A model generated the notes under the pieces. That model worked only from the letters and a program-made list of their open reading frames with translations. It did no database searches and was not told the DNA's origin. Positions 14,806-23,504 of a stretch of 38,614 nt of DNA are shown here, one piece after another; position 1 is the first letter of the stretch; each line of letters opens with the position of its first letter. Source of the stretch: Vicinamibacteraceae bacterium. GTDB lineage: Bacteria > Planctomycetota > Phycisphaerae > Phycisphaerales > UBA5793. The position numbers were made by a program, and so were the translations under genes. The stretch spans positions 1 to 38,614 of the forward strand of contig WYBR01000091.1 of assembly GCA_011525805.1 (NCBI GenBank), read 5' to 3'.

Positions 14806-15999
14806 ATGACGCTTTCTTCGCAACGAGGCCGTCCCGTCATCCTCGTATTCACTCGCCACTATCTTCCTGGATTCCGCGCGGGTGGTCCGATCCGCTCAAT
14901 TGCCAACCTGGTTGAGCGGCTCGGGGACGAGTTCGAGTTCCGCATCGTCACGTCCGATCGCGACATAGGTGACGCAGCGAAATATTCCGGGGTGACAGCA
15001 GGCGAGTGGTTGCACGTCGGCAAGGGCTACGTTCGGTACGTCGACACCCGAAAACTCTCGCTCGCGGCCCTTCGGCGCTTCGTTGGGCGGACCCCCCATG
15101 ATGCGATCTATCTAAACAGTTTTTTCGATCCATGGTTCACCATTCGCGTGCTGCTCAATCGCCTGTTGGCCAGAACGCGGGGTGCACCGATAGTGATTGC
15201 TCCAAGGGGCGAATTCTCCGCCGGTGCGCTCGCCCTTGGACGCGCCAAGAAGTCTCTCTATCTTGGCATCACACGGATGGTCGGCTTGTACGCCGGGTTG
15301 CAATGGCATGCCTCGACCGAGCATGAAGTCGAGGAGATCCGACGTGCCTTGGGGCGCGTTGCAGAGAGGCGCATACGTGTAGCGAGGGACCTCTCTCAAG
15401 CTGCCGCGGAAGAGCGCATCGAATGGATTGAGCGCTCGACGCGCTCCCCTCTCCGCGTCTGCTTTCTATCGCGGATCTCACCCATGAAAAATCTCGACCT
15501 TTGCCTTAGGGTGCTGTCGCGAGTCCGGGTTCCGGTCGATTTCTCGGTTTACGGACCTTTGGAGTCGACTTCCTATTGGAGCGAGTGTCAGGCATTGATC
15601 GCCGAATTGCCGGGGCACATTCAGGTCACGCATGAAGGCGAAGTGCGGCCGACCGACGTCGTTCCCACCCTCTCGCGCCATGATCTGTTCTTCTTCCCGA
15701 CGCGCGGCGAGAACTTCGGTCATGTAATTCACGAGGCTTTGAGGGCGGGCCTCCCAACGCTGATAAGTGATCAAACGCCTTGGCGGGATCTCGCGACGCA
15801 GGGTGTTGGATGGGTGATTCCACTGCAAGATGTGCAGGGGTATGTGGACGCTATCGAGGAAGTTGCCGGCTGGAGTCCTGAGCAAAGCAGGCAATGCTCC
15901 GAAAGGGCTCGGCGTTACGCGAAGAGTCTCGACCAGGATGATGAGCTTGTTTCGTCGAATCGCAGACTCTTCCTGGATGCACTCCGGGAGTGCGCATGA
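14806..15999 (+). CDS. Family 4 (GT-B) glycosyltransferase
   Basis: The core begins PVILVFTRHYLPGFRAGGPIRSI, a typical GT4 N-terminus, and later has VCFLSRISPMKNLDLCLRVL and DLFFFPTRGENFGHVIHEALRAGLPTLIS with the E-x7-E donor motif. I choose ATG 14806 (397 residues) because the frame upstream, open from ATG 14728 inside asnB, encodes a non-family, low-quality N-terminus. The product probably adds a hexose or uronic-type sugar to the repeat unit. The 3' end is followed by 66 bp with no clear signal. Confidence 0.8.
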   Translation: MTLSSQRGRPVILVFTRHYLPGFRAGGPIRSIANLVERLGDEFEFRIVTSDRDIGDAAKYSGVTAGEWLHVGKGYVRYVDTRKLSLAALRRFVGRTPHDAIYLNSFFDPWFTIRVLLNRLLARTRGAPIVIAPRGEFSAGALALGRAKKSLYLGITRMVGLYAGLQWHASTEHEVEEIRRALGRVAERRIRVARDLSQAAAEERIEWIERSTRSPLRVCFLSRISPMKNLDLCLRVLSRVRVPVDFSVYGPLESTSYWSECQALIAELPGHIQVTHEGEVRPTDVVPTLSRHDLFFFPTRGENFGHVIHEALRAGLPTLISDQTPWRDLATQGVGWVIPLQDVQGYVDAIEEVAGWSPEQSRQCSERARRYAKSLDQDDELVSSNRRLFLDALRECA

Positions 16000-16065
16000 C
16001 CGATGCGTTCGAAGGCGAATGCAGCCTGCAGTTAGGCGAATCAGCTTCAGGATGCCACGGTAGAC

Positions 16066-16269
16066 ATGGCCCGAGCTGACTGGGTCAAATTAGCGCGCTT
16101 CGCTCGCATATACGGGCCACGGCGCGCACTCGTGAAAGCGCTCGGGCGACTACGTATCGGTCGTCGCTTTTCATGGCCCGCGAAGCGATCCGACGAACGC
16201 TCTCCAGAATGCACCTGTCCGCAGATGGCCGCTTCCGTTAACTCGAGAAAATTGACGCGTGACGACTGA
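16066..16269 (+). pseudogene. Truncated N-terminal paralogue of the next Gfo/Idh/MocA oxidoreductase
   Basis: This 67-codon frame reads WVKLARFARIYGPRRALVKALGR near its start. The following oxidoreductase begins with a similar helix (YRLKKLSRYVSLYGVPRTLAKVRG). Shared positions include L-x-R-(F/Y)-x-x-(I/L)YG-x-x-R-(A/T)-L-x-K-x-x-G. The Rossmann domain that should follow is absent, and the frame ends 11 bp into the next gene. I read it as the stub of a lost paralogue. An independently functional small leader-like protein is possible but unsupported. Confidence 0.5.
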
Positions 16270-17398
16270 CTACACGAAATTCCCGCTGGCGTATCGCCTC
16301 AAGAAACTTTCGAGATATGTGTCCTTGTATGGCGTCCCGAGGACGCTCGCCAAGGTTCGTGGGCAGTATCACATGCGGAACACGGGTTCCGCGCTTGAGA
16401 CCGACTGGCGCAATCCAGCGATTAACGATTCCGGCGCCAACATAGCATTGATCGGATGCGGAAACTTTGCGTATTCGAACATAGCGTATTACTGCACAAG
16501 ATTTCGTCGCGGCTCTATCCGGTGTGCGTACGATCCTGTGGGACAGAGAGCAATATCACTCGTCCGTAGATACGCTGGAGTCTATGCCGCTCGGGACCCG
16601 TTCGCAGCAATAGAGGATTCGGCGGTCGAGACTGTGTTCATCGCCTCGAATCATTCCACTCATGCCGAGTACGCAATCCATGCCATTCGGTGCGGAAAGA
16701 CCGTGCATATCGAGAAGCCACACGTGGTGAGCCGAGCGCAGCTCTCCGACTTGATCAGGGCCTGTAAAGATCACCCCGAATCAAAGGTATTTCTCGGATT
16801 CAATCGTCCGCGGAGCATTCATTTTCGCCGCTTGATGCGAGTGCTTGGCGACGAAGCGGGTCCGTCGATGATCAACTGGTTCATAGCCGGCCACGCCTTG
16901 GATCCAGATCATTGGTATTTCTCGGACGAAGAGGGCGGTCGTATCTTGGGTAATCTGTGCCACTGGACGGATCTGACGCTAAGAATGGTTGGTGTCGATC
17001 GTGCATTTCCGATCAGGGTGTCTGGTCTGAAGCCGACCGGTAGCGAATCTGATTACGTCGTGACCATGGAATTCGCAGATAGCAGTCTGGCCGTTATTTC
17101 GTTCTCAGCTAAGGGCCACACGTTCGAAGGAGTCCGTGAGTATCTGAATGTGCACAAGGGAAACGCTTTGGCGACATTGATGGACTTTCATTTGTCCATC
17201 ACTGATGTGGGGGACCGCAAGACCAGGTACAGGTCGTGGCGGCGCGACCACGGTCATCGAGCGGCCATTGAAGCGACGTTCGCAGCATCGGAGCCTGAAT
17301 CCTTGGCGATGATCGCCGAGTCGGCCAACCTGTTTTTGGGAGTCCGTGAGGCTGTAGAAGCGGGTGTCCCCGTATTCCTGGAGAGCGCGTGGCGTTAG
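16259..17398 (+). CDS. Gfo/Idh/MocA-family NAD(P)-dependent oxidoreductase
   Basis: After a 55-residue N-terminal extension, this 379-residue protein has a Rossmann motif NIALIGCGNFAYSNIA, then ETVFIASNHSTHAEYAIHAI and the family motif GKTVHIEKPHVVS with the catalytic-type Lys. Substrate-domain residues ILGNLCHWTDL follow. The family oxidises or reduces sugar hydroxyls or cofactor-linked sugars. A role in making a modified sugar for the repeat unit is inferred. GTG 16259 is the start, overlapping the stub gene. Codon use here is visibly less G+C-rich than in neighbouring genes, which hints at separate ancestry. Confidence 0.8.
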   Translation: MTTDYTKFPLAYRLKKLSRYVSLYGVPRTLAKVRGQYHMRNTGSALETDWRNPAINDSGANIALIGCGNFAYSNIAYYCTRFRRGSIRCAYDPVGQRAISLVRRYAGVYAARDPFAAIEDSAVETVFIASNHSTHAEYAIHAIRCGKTVHIEKPHVVSRAQLSDLIRACKDHPESKVFLGFNRPRSIHFRRLMRVLGDEAGPSMINWFIAGHALDPDHWYFSDEEGGRILGNLCHWTDLTLRMVGVDRAFPIRVSGLKPTGSESDYVVTMEFADSSLAVISFSAKGHTFEGVREYLNVHKGNALATLMDFHLSITDVGDRKTRYRSWRRDHGHRAAIEATFAASEPESLAMIAESANLFLGVREAVEAGVPVFLESAWR

Positions 17399-17429
17399 AG
17401 ACGGCCCTGACGCAAGAGAGTGAGGCAAC

Positions 17430-19583
17430 GTGAAGCAGGTGCTTCAAAGTCTGAAATCAGGCGCCACCGAGATCGCACACGTCCCGTCGCCCGCGACCGT
17501 AGCAGGGCACTTGCTTGTGCACACACAATCCTCCCTCGTCTCCGCCGGCACCGAGCGCATGCTCGTCGAGTTCGGCCGCGGCGGCCTGCTGTCCAAGGTC
17601 CGTCAGCAACCCGACAAGGTCCGCCAGGTGCTCGAGAAGGTCCGCACTGACGGTCTCTTCGCCACCTTGGATGCGGTGCGCAGCAAGCTCGACCAGCCGC
17701 TGCCGCTCGGCTACTGCAACGTCGGCCGGGTAATGGCGCTGGGCGCGGGCGTCGACGGCTTCGAAGTTGGCGATCGGGTCGTCAGCAACGGCAAGCACGC
17801 CGAAGTCGTCGTCGTGCCGCGCAACCTGTGCGCGCGCATCCCGGATTCGGTCGACGACGAGTCGGCTGCATTCACCGTGCTGGCCGCCATCGGCCTGCAG
17901 GGCGTGCGCCTCGCCGCTCCCACTCTGGGCGAGTCGGTGGTCGTCACCGGCCTGGGCCTCATCGGCCTGATCACGGTGCAGCTGCTGCGCGCCAACGGCT
18001 GCCGCGTGCTCGGCATCGACATGAACCCGGCACGGCTCGCGCTCGCCCGTCAGTTCGGCGCCGAGGTGGTTGATCTGTCGAGCGGCGAAGATCTGCTCGC
18101 CGCGGCCGAGGCGTTCTCGCGCGGCCGCGGCGTCGATGCCGTGCTGATTACTGCGTCCACCGCCAGCAGCGAGCCGGTGTCTCAGGCCGCGAAGATGTGC
18201 CGCAAGCGTGGCCGCATCGTGCTGGTGGGCGTCACGGGGCTTGAGCTGTCGCGCGCCGACTTCTACGAGAAGGAGCTGAGCTTCCAGGTGTCGTGCTCGT
18301 ACGGCCCCGGTCGCTACGATCCCGCCTACGAGGAGAAGGGGCACGACTATCCGGTGGGCTTCGTGCGCTGGACCGAGCAGCGCAACTTCGAGGCGGCGCT
18401 CGACCTGATGGCCAGTGGTGCGCTCGACCTTCGGCCGCTGGTCTCACACCGCTTCGACATCGATGAAGCGGCGAAGGCCTACGACCTGTTGGCCTCCAGT
18501 GAAGCTTCGCTCGGCATCCTGATCCGCTACCCGTCGGGCCAAAGCGACGAAGTGCCCGAGCGGCTCGCTGCCCGCGTCGTGCGTCTGCGGGACGAACCGC
18601 CGGTGGCGCAGCCGACGCGCGCCGCGCCCGCCGAGCCCGCGCTGGCGGTGATCGGCGCCGGCAACTACGCCGGCCGCGTATTGATTCCGGGGCTGCGCAA
18701 GGCCGGCGCCACGGTGCGCACGGTGGTCAGCGGCAGCGGCGTCACGGCCGTGCACCATGGGCGGCGCGCCGAAGCCGAGTTCGCCGTCACCGACGCGCAG
18801 GCGGCGATCGACGATCCCGCCGTGAAAGCCGTCGTCGTGGCCACGCGCCACGACAGTCATGCGCGCTACGTGCTCGCGGCATTGCGCGCCGGACGGCACG
18901 TCTTCGTCGAGAAGCCGCTGTGCCTGACGCTCGACGAGCTCGCTGCGATCGAAGCGCAGCTGGCCGCCTCGCCCGGGCTCTGCCTGATGGTCGGTTTCAA
19001 CCGTCGCTTCGCGCCGCAGGTGCGCAAGGTGAAGGATCTGCTCGCCGGCGTGGCCGAGCCGAAGAGCTTCGTGATGACGGTGAACGCCGGCGCGATCCCG
19101 CCCGATCACTGGACGCAGGACCCCGAGGTGGGCGGCGGCCGCATCGTCGGCGAGGGCTGCCATTTCGTCGACCTGTTGCGCCACCTGGCCGGCGCGCCGA
19201 TCGTGCGGCATTCGGCATTGGCTCTCGGCCGGCATCTGTCGCTGGCCGTGCGCAGCGACAAGGCCACGCTCGCGCTCGAGTTCGCCGACGGCTCGGTCGG
19301 CACGATCCACTACCTGGCCAACGGCCACAAGGGCTTTCCGAAGGAGCGGCTCGAGGTGTTCTGCGCCGGGCGCGTGCTGCAGCTCGACAACTTCCGCAGG
19401 CTGCGCGGCTGGGGTTGGCCGGGGTTCTCGAAGATGAACCTGTGGCGGCAGGACAAGGGCGTTGCGCAATGCCTGGAGGCGTTCGTAGGTGCTATTCGCG
19501 ACGGTGGCCTTGGTCCGATTCCTCTGGAGGAAACCCTCGAGGTCAGCCGGATCTCGATCGAGCTCGAGGCTTCGCTCACATGA
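17430..19583 (+). CDS. Bi-domain oxidoreductase: zinc-type alcohol dehydrogenase fused to Gfo/Idh/MocA
   Basis: This 717-residue fusion has a medium-chain dehydrogenase half (about 1-365), with SAGTERMLVEFGRGG, LGYCNVGRV, GDRVVSNGKHAE and the nucleotide motif VVVTGLGLIGLITVQLL. The second half (about 400-710) is a Gfo/Idh/MocA domain with LAVIGAGNYAGRVLIPGL, VFVEKPLCLT, LMVGFNRRFAP and GRIVGEGCHFVDLLRHL. Such fusions are frequent in EPS and O-antigen clusters next to heparinase II/III genes. Their exact reaction is not established. The TGA overlaps the next ATG (ATGA). Confidence 0.85.
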   Translation: MKQVLQSLKSGATEIAHVPSPATVAGHLLVHTQSSLVSAGTERMLVEFGRGGLLSKVRQQPDKVRQVLEKVRTDGLFATLDAVRSKLDQPLPLGYCNVGRVMALGAGVDGFEVGDRVVSNGKHAEVVVVPRNLCARIPDSVDDESAAFTVLAAIGLQGVRLAAPTLGESVVVTGLGLIGLITVQLLRANGCRVLGIDMNPARLALARQFGAEVVDLSSGEDLLAAAEAFSRGRGVDAVLITASTASSEPVSQAAKMCRKRGRIVLVGVTGLELSRADFYEKELSFQVSCSYGPGRYDPAYEEKGHDYPVGFVRWTEQRNFEAALDLMASGALDLRPLVSHRFDIDEAAKAYDLLASSEASLGILIRYPSGQSDEVPERLAARVVRLRDEPPVAQPTRAAPAEPALAVIGAGNYAGRVLIPGLRKAGATVRTVVSGSGVTAVHHGRRAEAEFAVTDAQAAIDDPAVKAVVVATRHDSHARYVLAALRAGRHVFVEKPLCLTLDELAAIEAQLAASPGLCLMVGFNRRFAPQVRKVKDLLAGVAEPKSFVMTVNAGAIPPDHWTQDPEVGGGRIVGEGCHFVDLLRHLAGAPIVRHSALALGRHLSLAVRSDKATLALEFADGSVGTIHYLANGHKGFPKERLEVFCAGRVLQLDNFRRLRGWGWPGFSKMNLWRQDKGVAQCLEAFVGAIRDGGLGPIPLEETLEVSRISIELEASLT

Positions 19584-20131
19584 GCGGACTAGTCGCGACG
19601 ATCGATCGGGCGCTTTATCCGGCGTTCGACAGGAATTGGGACGACGCGCTCTTTCGCGAGAGGATTCTTGCGAGGATCGACCGGAGTTCGATTGTCCTGG
19701 ACTTGGGGGCAGGCGCAGGCATCGTTCGCGAAATGAACTTCAAGGGTCACGCGAGCAAGGTGTGTGGCGTCGACCTGGACGAGCGCGTCGAGACGAATCC
19801 GATGCTCGACGAGGGCAAGGTCTCCGACGCTGGCCGCGTTCCCTACCCGGACGCAACCTTCGACATCGTGTTTGCCGACAACGTCATGGAACACATTGCG
19901 GAGCCCTTGGCCGTGCTGGCCGAAGTGCGAAGAGTGCTGAAGCCAGGCGGCGTGTTCCTGTTCAAGACACCGAACAAGACGCATTACATGCCGACTATCG
20001 CGCGGCTGACGCCTCATCGGTTCCATCAGCTTGTCAATCGGCTTCGTGGTCGCGCCGCGGTCGACACCTTTCCCACGCTGTATCGCGCGAACACGAAACG
20101 TGCGGTTCAACAGCTGGCGGCATCGGCAGGG
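19580..20131 (+). pseudogene. Class I SAM methyltransferase, 5' part (split by IS21 element)
   Basis: The first 184 codons contain the SAM motif IVLDLGAGAGIVREM, an acidic motif (VCGVDLDERV), FDIVFADNVMEHIAEPLAVL and LKPGGVFLFKTPNKTHY, typical of Methyltransf_11 enzymes. The frame is cut after the codons for ASAG by the IS element at 20132. Removing the IS and one 7-bp target duplicate joins it in frame to 22885-23046 and restores a 237-residue protein. In the present state translation ends a few codons inside the IS (TGA 20150-20152), so the enzyme is probably inactive. Confidence 0.9.
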
Positions 20132-20148
20132 TGCGTATTTCGGCGAAC

Positions 20149-20244
20149 GTGACCGATCGTTTCGGTCGATTGTGACCGCGCGTGACGGAGCAACGTGACC
20201 GTGCGTTTCGGCATCGTGACCGCGGGTTTCGGCGATCGTGACCG
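20149..20244. repeat. IS21 left-end subterminal repeat array
   Basis: Five units begin GTGACCG, with a following TTTCGG core in most, spaced 21-23 bp apart (20149, 20171, 20194, 20216, 20238). They are the likely binding sites of the IstA transposase. The second unit is degenerate (CGTGACGG). Confidence 0.85.
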
Positions 20245-20296
20245 GCGAAGCGGCGAGGGCATTGCGCAGGCTTGCAGTGTATCGGATTGGGCGGTG

Positions 20297-21136
20297 TCAG
20301 GGCATCGAGACCTCCTGCGTATCGATCGGCAAACGAACGCCAGGGGCCTGTGCCCGGGCTCGGGCGGCGGGCTTGCGGGTGGCGCCGGTGCGGCGCGACT
20401 CGCCCTCGAGCGTGAAGCGATGAACGCGCTGCATCAGCCGATCGAGGATCGCATCGGCGATGGTGGCGTCGCCGATCCAGCCGTGCCAGTGCTCCACGGG
20501 CAACTGGTGGGCGATGATCGTCGCCCGGTGGCCGGCCCGGTCGTCGATGATCTCGAGCAGGTCGTTGCGCGTGGTCGCATCGATGTTGCCGGTGCCCCAG
20601 TCGTCGAGGATCAGCACGTCGGTGCGGGCGAGCTGCGCGAGCCACTTGCCGAAGCCGCCTGCGCCGTGCAGCACGCGCAACTCCTCGGGCAGGCGCGGTG
20701 CGCGCAGGTACAGCGCGCTGTGCCCGCGCCGGCAGGCGTACTGAGCGAGCGCGCAGGCCAGCCACGTCTTGCCCAGGCCCGTGGCGCCGCCGAACAGGAC
20801 CGTGTCGCCGCGCTCGACCCAGCCCGAGAGGGCAAGACTCGTGAGCGTCTTGCGATCGATGCCGCGCACCTCGCCGAACGCGGCGTCCTCGACGGTGGCG
20901 TTGGGGTACTTCAGCTGCGCGCGCTGCAGCAGCCGCGCACGCTTGCGATCGCTGCGTGCGTTGAGCTCGCGATCCACGAGCAGGGCGAGCCGCTCCTCGA
21001 AGCTCATGGCGAGCGTCTCGGGTTGGCCCATCTGTTCGAGCAGCCCCTCGGCGAAGCCGGTCAGTTTGAGCGTGCGCAGGTGGGCGACGGTGGCGTGATC
21101 GAGCATGGTCGGTGTCCTCGGTGGATTCGATGTCAT
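20297..21136 (-). CDS. istB: IS21 helper ATPase IstB
   Basis: This 279-residue AAA+ ATPase has Walker A GGATGLGKTWLACALAQYA and Walker B region VLILDDWGTGN. LEIIDDRAGHRATIIAHQLPVEHW follows, all typical of IstB/DnaC-like proteins. It forms assemblies on DNA and directs target choice and transposition by IstA. The best start is ATG 21136, whose ATGA overlaps the istA stop. A frame open farther upstream into istA is not used. The protein ends VSMP at 20297. Confidence 0.93.
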   Translation of the reverse strand: MTSNPPRTPTMLDHATVAHLRTLKLTGFAEGLLEQMGQPETLAMSFEERLALLVDRELNARSDRKRARLLQRAQLKYPNATVEDAAFGEVRGIDRKTLTSLALSGWVERGDTVLFGGATGLGKTWLACALAQYACRRGHSALYLRAPRLPEELRVLHGAGGFGKWLAQLARTDVLILDDWGTGNIDATTRNDLLEIIDDRAGHRATIIAHQLPVEHWHGWIGDATIADAILDRLMQRVHRFTLEGESRRTGATRKPAARARAQAPGVRLPIDTQEVSMP

Positions 21137-22659
21137 TGGTAGTAGCCGGGGCCGCGCACGTGGGCGTGCAGCGGGCTCGTCCAGCCGGAGTCGGTGCCTT
21201 GGGGGTCGAGCCGGTCGCGGTTGTTCGCGAGCACGTCGCGCACGTGGCGGTACTTGAAGGCGCCCAGCGCCAGCGTGCGCTCGCAGGCCGCCTCGAGCCG
21301 CGCGTTGCCATAGCGCTTGGCAAGCCCCAGCAGCCCCAGGCAGGCGCGGTAGCCGTGCTCGGGGTGCTTGTTGTGCGCGAGCAGCCGCGTGACGACCTCG
21401 CCGGTCGCCACGCCAATGCGCCGGCCCCACTCGATCAGGCGTTGCGGGGTCCACTCGAGGTGGGCGCGGTGCGCCGCGGGCATGTGCGCCTCGATGGTCG
21501 TGAAGCCGCCGCGGCGAGCCGAGCGCGCGTGGCTGGCCACGCGGTTGCCGCGCAGCAGCAGCTCCACGCCGCGTTGCGTCAGGCGCGCCTCCAGCTGCTG
21601 GCCCACGAGCGCGTGCGGCACGCTGTAGCGGTGGCCGTCGATCTCGACGTGGTAGTCGATGTGCACCTTCACCGTCTTGAAGCGGGCGAGCTCGTAGCGG
21701 GTGGGCGGCAGGGGCATGAGCGCCGGACGATCGAGCTCAGTGAACACGCTCGCGCGCGAGCCGGGCAGCTTCTGGAACGGGCGATCGTTCAGCGACGGCA
21801 GCAGCGCCGCGATCGCCGCATCGGCCTGCGCGACGCTCTCGAAGCGCTCGTGGCGCAGGCGCGCAAGGATCCAGCGGGTCACCACCTGCACCGAGCTCTC
21901 CGCGGTGGCCTTGTCCCTGGGCGAACGGGGCCTGGCCGGCAGGACCGAGGTGCCGTAGTGGCGGGCAAGGTCGCGCACGGTGTCGGCAGCGCGTGGCTCG
22001 TAGCGGTTCGGATCGACGATGACCGCACGCGCGTTGTCGGGCACGATCAGCTGCGGCACGCCGCCGTAGAAGGCGAGCGCGCGCACCATGCACTCGACCC
22101 AGTCCTCGAGCTTCTGCGCGCCCGTGGCGCAGGCGAAGGTGTAGCTCGAGGCGCCCATCGCCGCGACGAACACCTGGGCACGCCCGCCGCCGTGCAGCGC
22201 GACGGTGGGGCCGGCGAAGTCGATGAACAGCTTCTCGCCGGCGCGCCGGTGCTGGCGCATCGAACGCTTCAGGCGCCGTGCGAACGCCTTGTAGTGCTCA
22301 CAGAACTGCGTGTAGCGCCACGTGCGCTCGTGCGGGTGGGCGGCAACATACTCCTCCCACAGCAGCATCAGCGTCACGCCCTTGCGGTCGAGTTCGCGGT
22401 GCACCCGGCCCCAGTCGGGCTCGACGAAGGGCGAGGTGGCCGGCGCGCGCGGCAGAAGCCGCGCGGCAAGCTGGCGCTCGTCGCACTCGCGCACCGTCTC
22501 CCAGTCCAGCCCGGCGGCGCTGGCCAACCCCAGGTACTTGGTCACCGCGCCCTTGGAGACACCGAGCGCGGCGGCAATGCTCTCGTGGGAGAGCTGCGCC
22601 TCCCACTTCAATCGAATCACGTCCTTGATCATGCGTAGAGCCATCCGTGGTTTCGGCAC
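21133..22659 (-). CDS. istA: IS21 transposase IstA
   Basis: This 508-residue protein begins with an HTH region (LSHESIAAALGVSKGAVTKYLG). It contains an rve-type DDE catalytic core: EKLFIDFAGPTV (first Asp), LIVPDNARAVI (second Asp) and SPRDKATAESSVQ (Glu). A C-terminal Mu-transposase-like domain includes YHVEIDGHRYSVPHALVG. It cuts and joins the IS ends with IstB help. The stop overlaps the istB ATG. The gene appears full length. Confidence 0.95.
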   Translation of the reverse strand: MPKPRMALRMIKDVIRLKWEAQLSHESIAAALGVSKGAVTKYLGLASAAGLDWETVRECDERQLAARLLPRAPATSPFVEPDWGRVHRELDRKGVTLMLLWEEYVAAHPHERTWRYTQFCEHYKAFARRLKRSMRQHRRAGEKLFIDFAGPTVALHGGGRAQVFVAAMGASSYTFACATGAQKLEDWVECMVRALAFYGGVPQLIVPDNARAVIVDPNRYEPRAADTVRDLARHYGTSVLPARPRSPRDKATAESSVQVVTRWILARLRHERFESVAQADAAIAALLPSLNDRPFQKLPGSRASVFTELDRPALMPLPPTRYELARFKTVKVHIDYHVEIDGHRYSVPHALVGQQLEARLTQRGVELLLRGNRVASHARSARRGGFTTIEAHMPAAHRAHLEWTPQRLIEWGRRIGVATGEVVTRLLAHNKHPEHGYRACLGLLGLAKRYGNARLEAACERTLALGAFKYRHVRDVLANNRDRLDPQGTDSGWTSPLHAHVRGPGYYQ

Positions 22660-22742
22660 CGTCTCCCTCCTGCGGGCAAAACCGCCGAGGGTACGGGCCA
22701 GGATCCAGATCTCTACTCAATGCCGCACCGGCGCCGGAGCAC

Positions 22743-22877
22743 CGGTCACGATCGCCGAAACGTTCGGTCACGTTGCCGAAACGGCCGGTCACGATGCGCC
22801 GAAACGCGCGGTCACATTCGGCCGAAATGCGCGGTCACGTTGCCGAAACGGGCGGTCACGATGGGCCGAAATACGCA
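22743..22877. repeat. IS21 right-end subterminal repeat array
   Basis: Six units of CGGTCAC plus a CCGAAA core, about 20-23 bp apart, run up to the terminal inverted repeat. They are the mirror of the left-end array and lie upstream of istA. Confidence 0.85.
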
Positions 22878-22884
22878 GGCAGGG

Positions 22885-23046
22885 TTTGCGGTCGAGAAGA
22901 TTGACCGGATCGAAGGCCGCCCGGAGTACTTGCGCATCAGTTGGCCGACCTACCTGTTGGGCGCGGCATATGAGCGGCTGGTGAACTCGACCGAATGGTT
23001 TGCGGCGTTCCGGATTCTTCTCGTCGCGGAACTCAGGAAGCAGTAG
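22885..23046 (+). pseudogene. Class I SAM methyltransferase, 3' part (split by IS21 element)
   Basis: The 53 codons after the right target duplicate read FAVEKIDRIEGRPEYLRISW, then PTYLLGAAYERLVN, and end LVAELRKQ at TAG 23044-23046. They continue the frame of the 5' part exactly once the IS and one GGCAGGG copy are removed. The end matches the C-terminal helix of small sugar-locus methyltransferases. It has no start of its own. Confidence 0.85.
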
Positions 23047-23073
23047 CCGCAACGACGGCTCGCCTCTGCGTTA

Positions 23074-23213
23074 CTCATACTGATCGACATCATTGCCGGC
23101 GCCCGCCCGAACTTTATGAAGATCGCGCCGATCATCCGCGCGATCGAGGCCCGCGCCGCTGCGGGCGGCCCGCTGCGCTAACGGTCTGGTGCACACCGGC
23201 CAGCACTGCGACA
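23074..23213 (+). pseudogene. 5' fragment of a wecB-like UDP-GlcNAc 2-epimerase gene
   Basis: This 140-bp stretch is nearly the same as the 5' region of the intact wecB (about 28020-28160). It encodes ILIDIIAGARPNFMKIAPII, RAIEARAAAGGPLR and then TAA, where the intact gene has a Tyr codon. One extra base next to the stop shifts the frame (CGCTAACGGTCTGG against CGCTACCGGCTGG). Similarity ends near 23213, where unrelated sequence begins. It is the left relic of a duplicated or disrupted epimerase gene. Confidence 0.85.
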
Positions 23214-23271
23214 CCTCCCAAACACTAGGCGCCGCGTCGTGTCCTGCGAGGCAAGATGCAGTACTATTATG

Positions 23272-23288
23272 CAACTTGATTCAAGTTG
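23272..23288. promoter_or_regulatory. Perfect 17-bp operator palindrome ahead of the defence-like cassette
   Basis: CAACTTGA-T-TCAAGTTG is a perfect palindrome that touches the ATG at 23289. A -10-like TATTAT lies at 23265-23270. The first gene downstream encodes a ribbon-helix-helix protein, a type that usually binds such sites, so autoregulation of the cassette is likely. The transcript leader would be very short. Confidence 0.65.
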
Positions 23289-23504
23289 ATGTTCATACCC
23301 ATGAGCCGTCCTGTTGACACCGAAATCAAACGAGTGACCGTTACGCTGCCACTGCGACAACTCGACGCGCTGCAAACAATCGCCTCGCGCGAGGATGTGA
23401 GCGTGGCATGGCTGGTGCGGAAAGCCGTGGACAGACTGCTGCGCGAAGGGCCTGACATGCCAGTGGCGAACCTCGTCCAGCCCTCCAGGGAGCGCGAGGA
23501 ATGA
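23289..23504 (+). CDS. Ribbon-helix-helix (CopG/Arc-type) regulator of the cassette
   Basis: This 71-residue protein reads DTEIKRVTVTLPLRQLDALQ and then IASREDVSVAWLVRKAVDRL: a beta-strand followed by two helices, the RHH DNA-binding fold. Start codons ATG 23289 or ATG 23301 are possible, and TTG 23286 less likely. The stop TGA overlaps the ATG of the ATPase gene (ATGA), so the two are coupled. It probably represses its own operon through the palindrome at 23272-23288. It could also be an antitoxin. Confidence 0.8.
   Translation: MFIPMSRPVDTEIKRVTVTLPLRQLDALQTIASREDVSVAWLVRKAVDRLLREGPDMPVANLVQPSREREE

Larger units (their letters stand above)
20132..22877. mobile_element. IS21-family insertion sequence, complete (2746 bp)
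   Basis: The ends are perfect 13-bp inverted repeats: TGCGTATTTCGGC at 20132-20144 and its complement at 22865-22877. A 7-bp target duplication GGCAGGG flanks them (20125-20131 and 22878-22884). Inside are istA and istB on the minus strand and arrays of about 22-bp subterminal repeats at each end, as in IS21 relatives. The exact duplication and intact genes suggest a recent, possibly still active, insertion. Confidence 0.95.

Noticed and set aside
17457-18344. 295-codon minus-strand frame inside the bi-domain oxidoreductase
   Set aside because: Antisense to a well-supported gene with no domain of its own.
21112-22638. A 508-codon plus-strand frame across the IS element
   Set aside because: It mirrors istA on the opposite strand and has the repetitive Arg/Ala/Val composition of an antisense frame.
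22743-22877. CRISPR-like or operator array of 22-bp repeats
   Set aside because: The units are the subterminal repeats of the IS21 element and mirror those at its other end.
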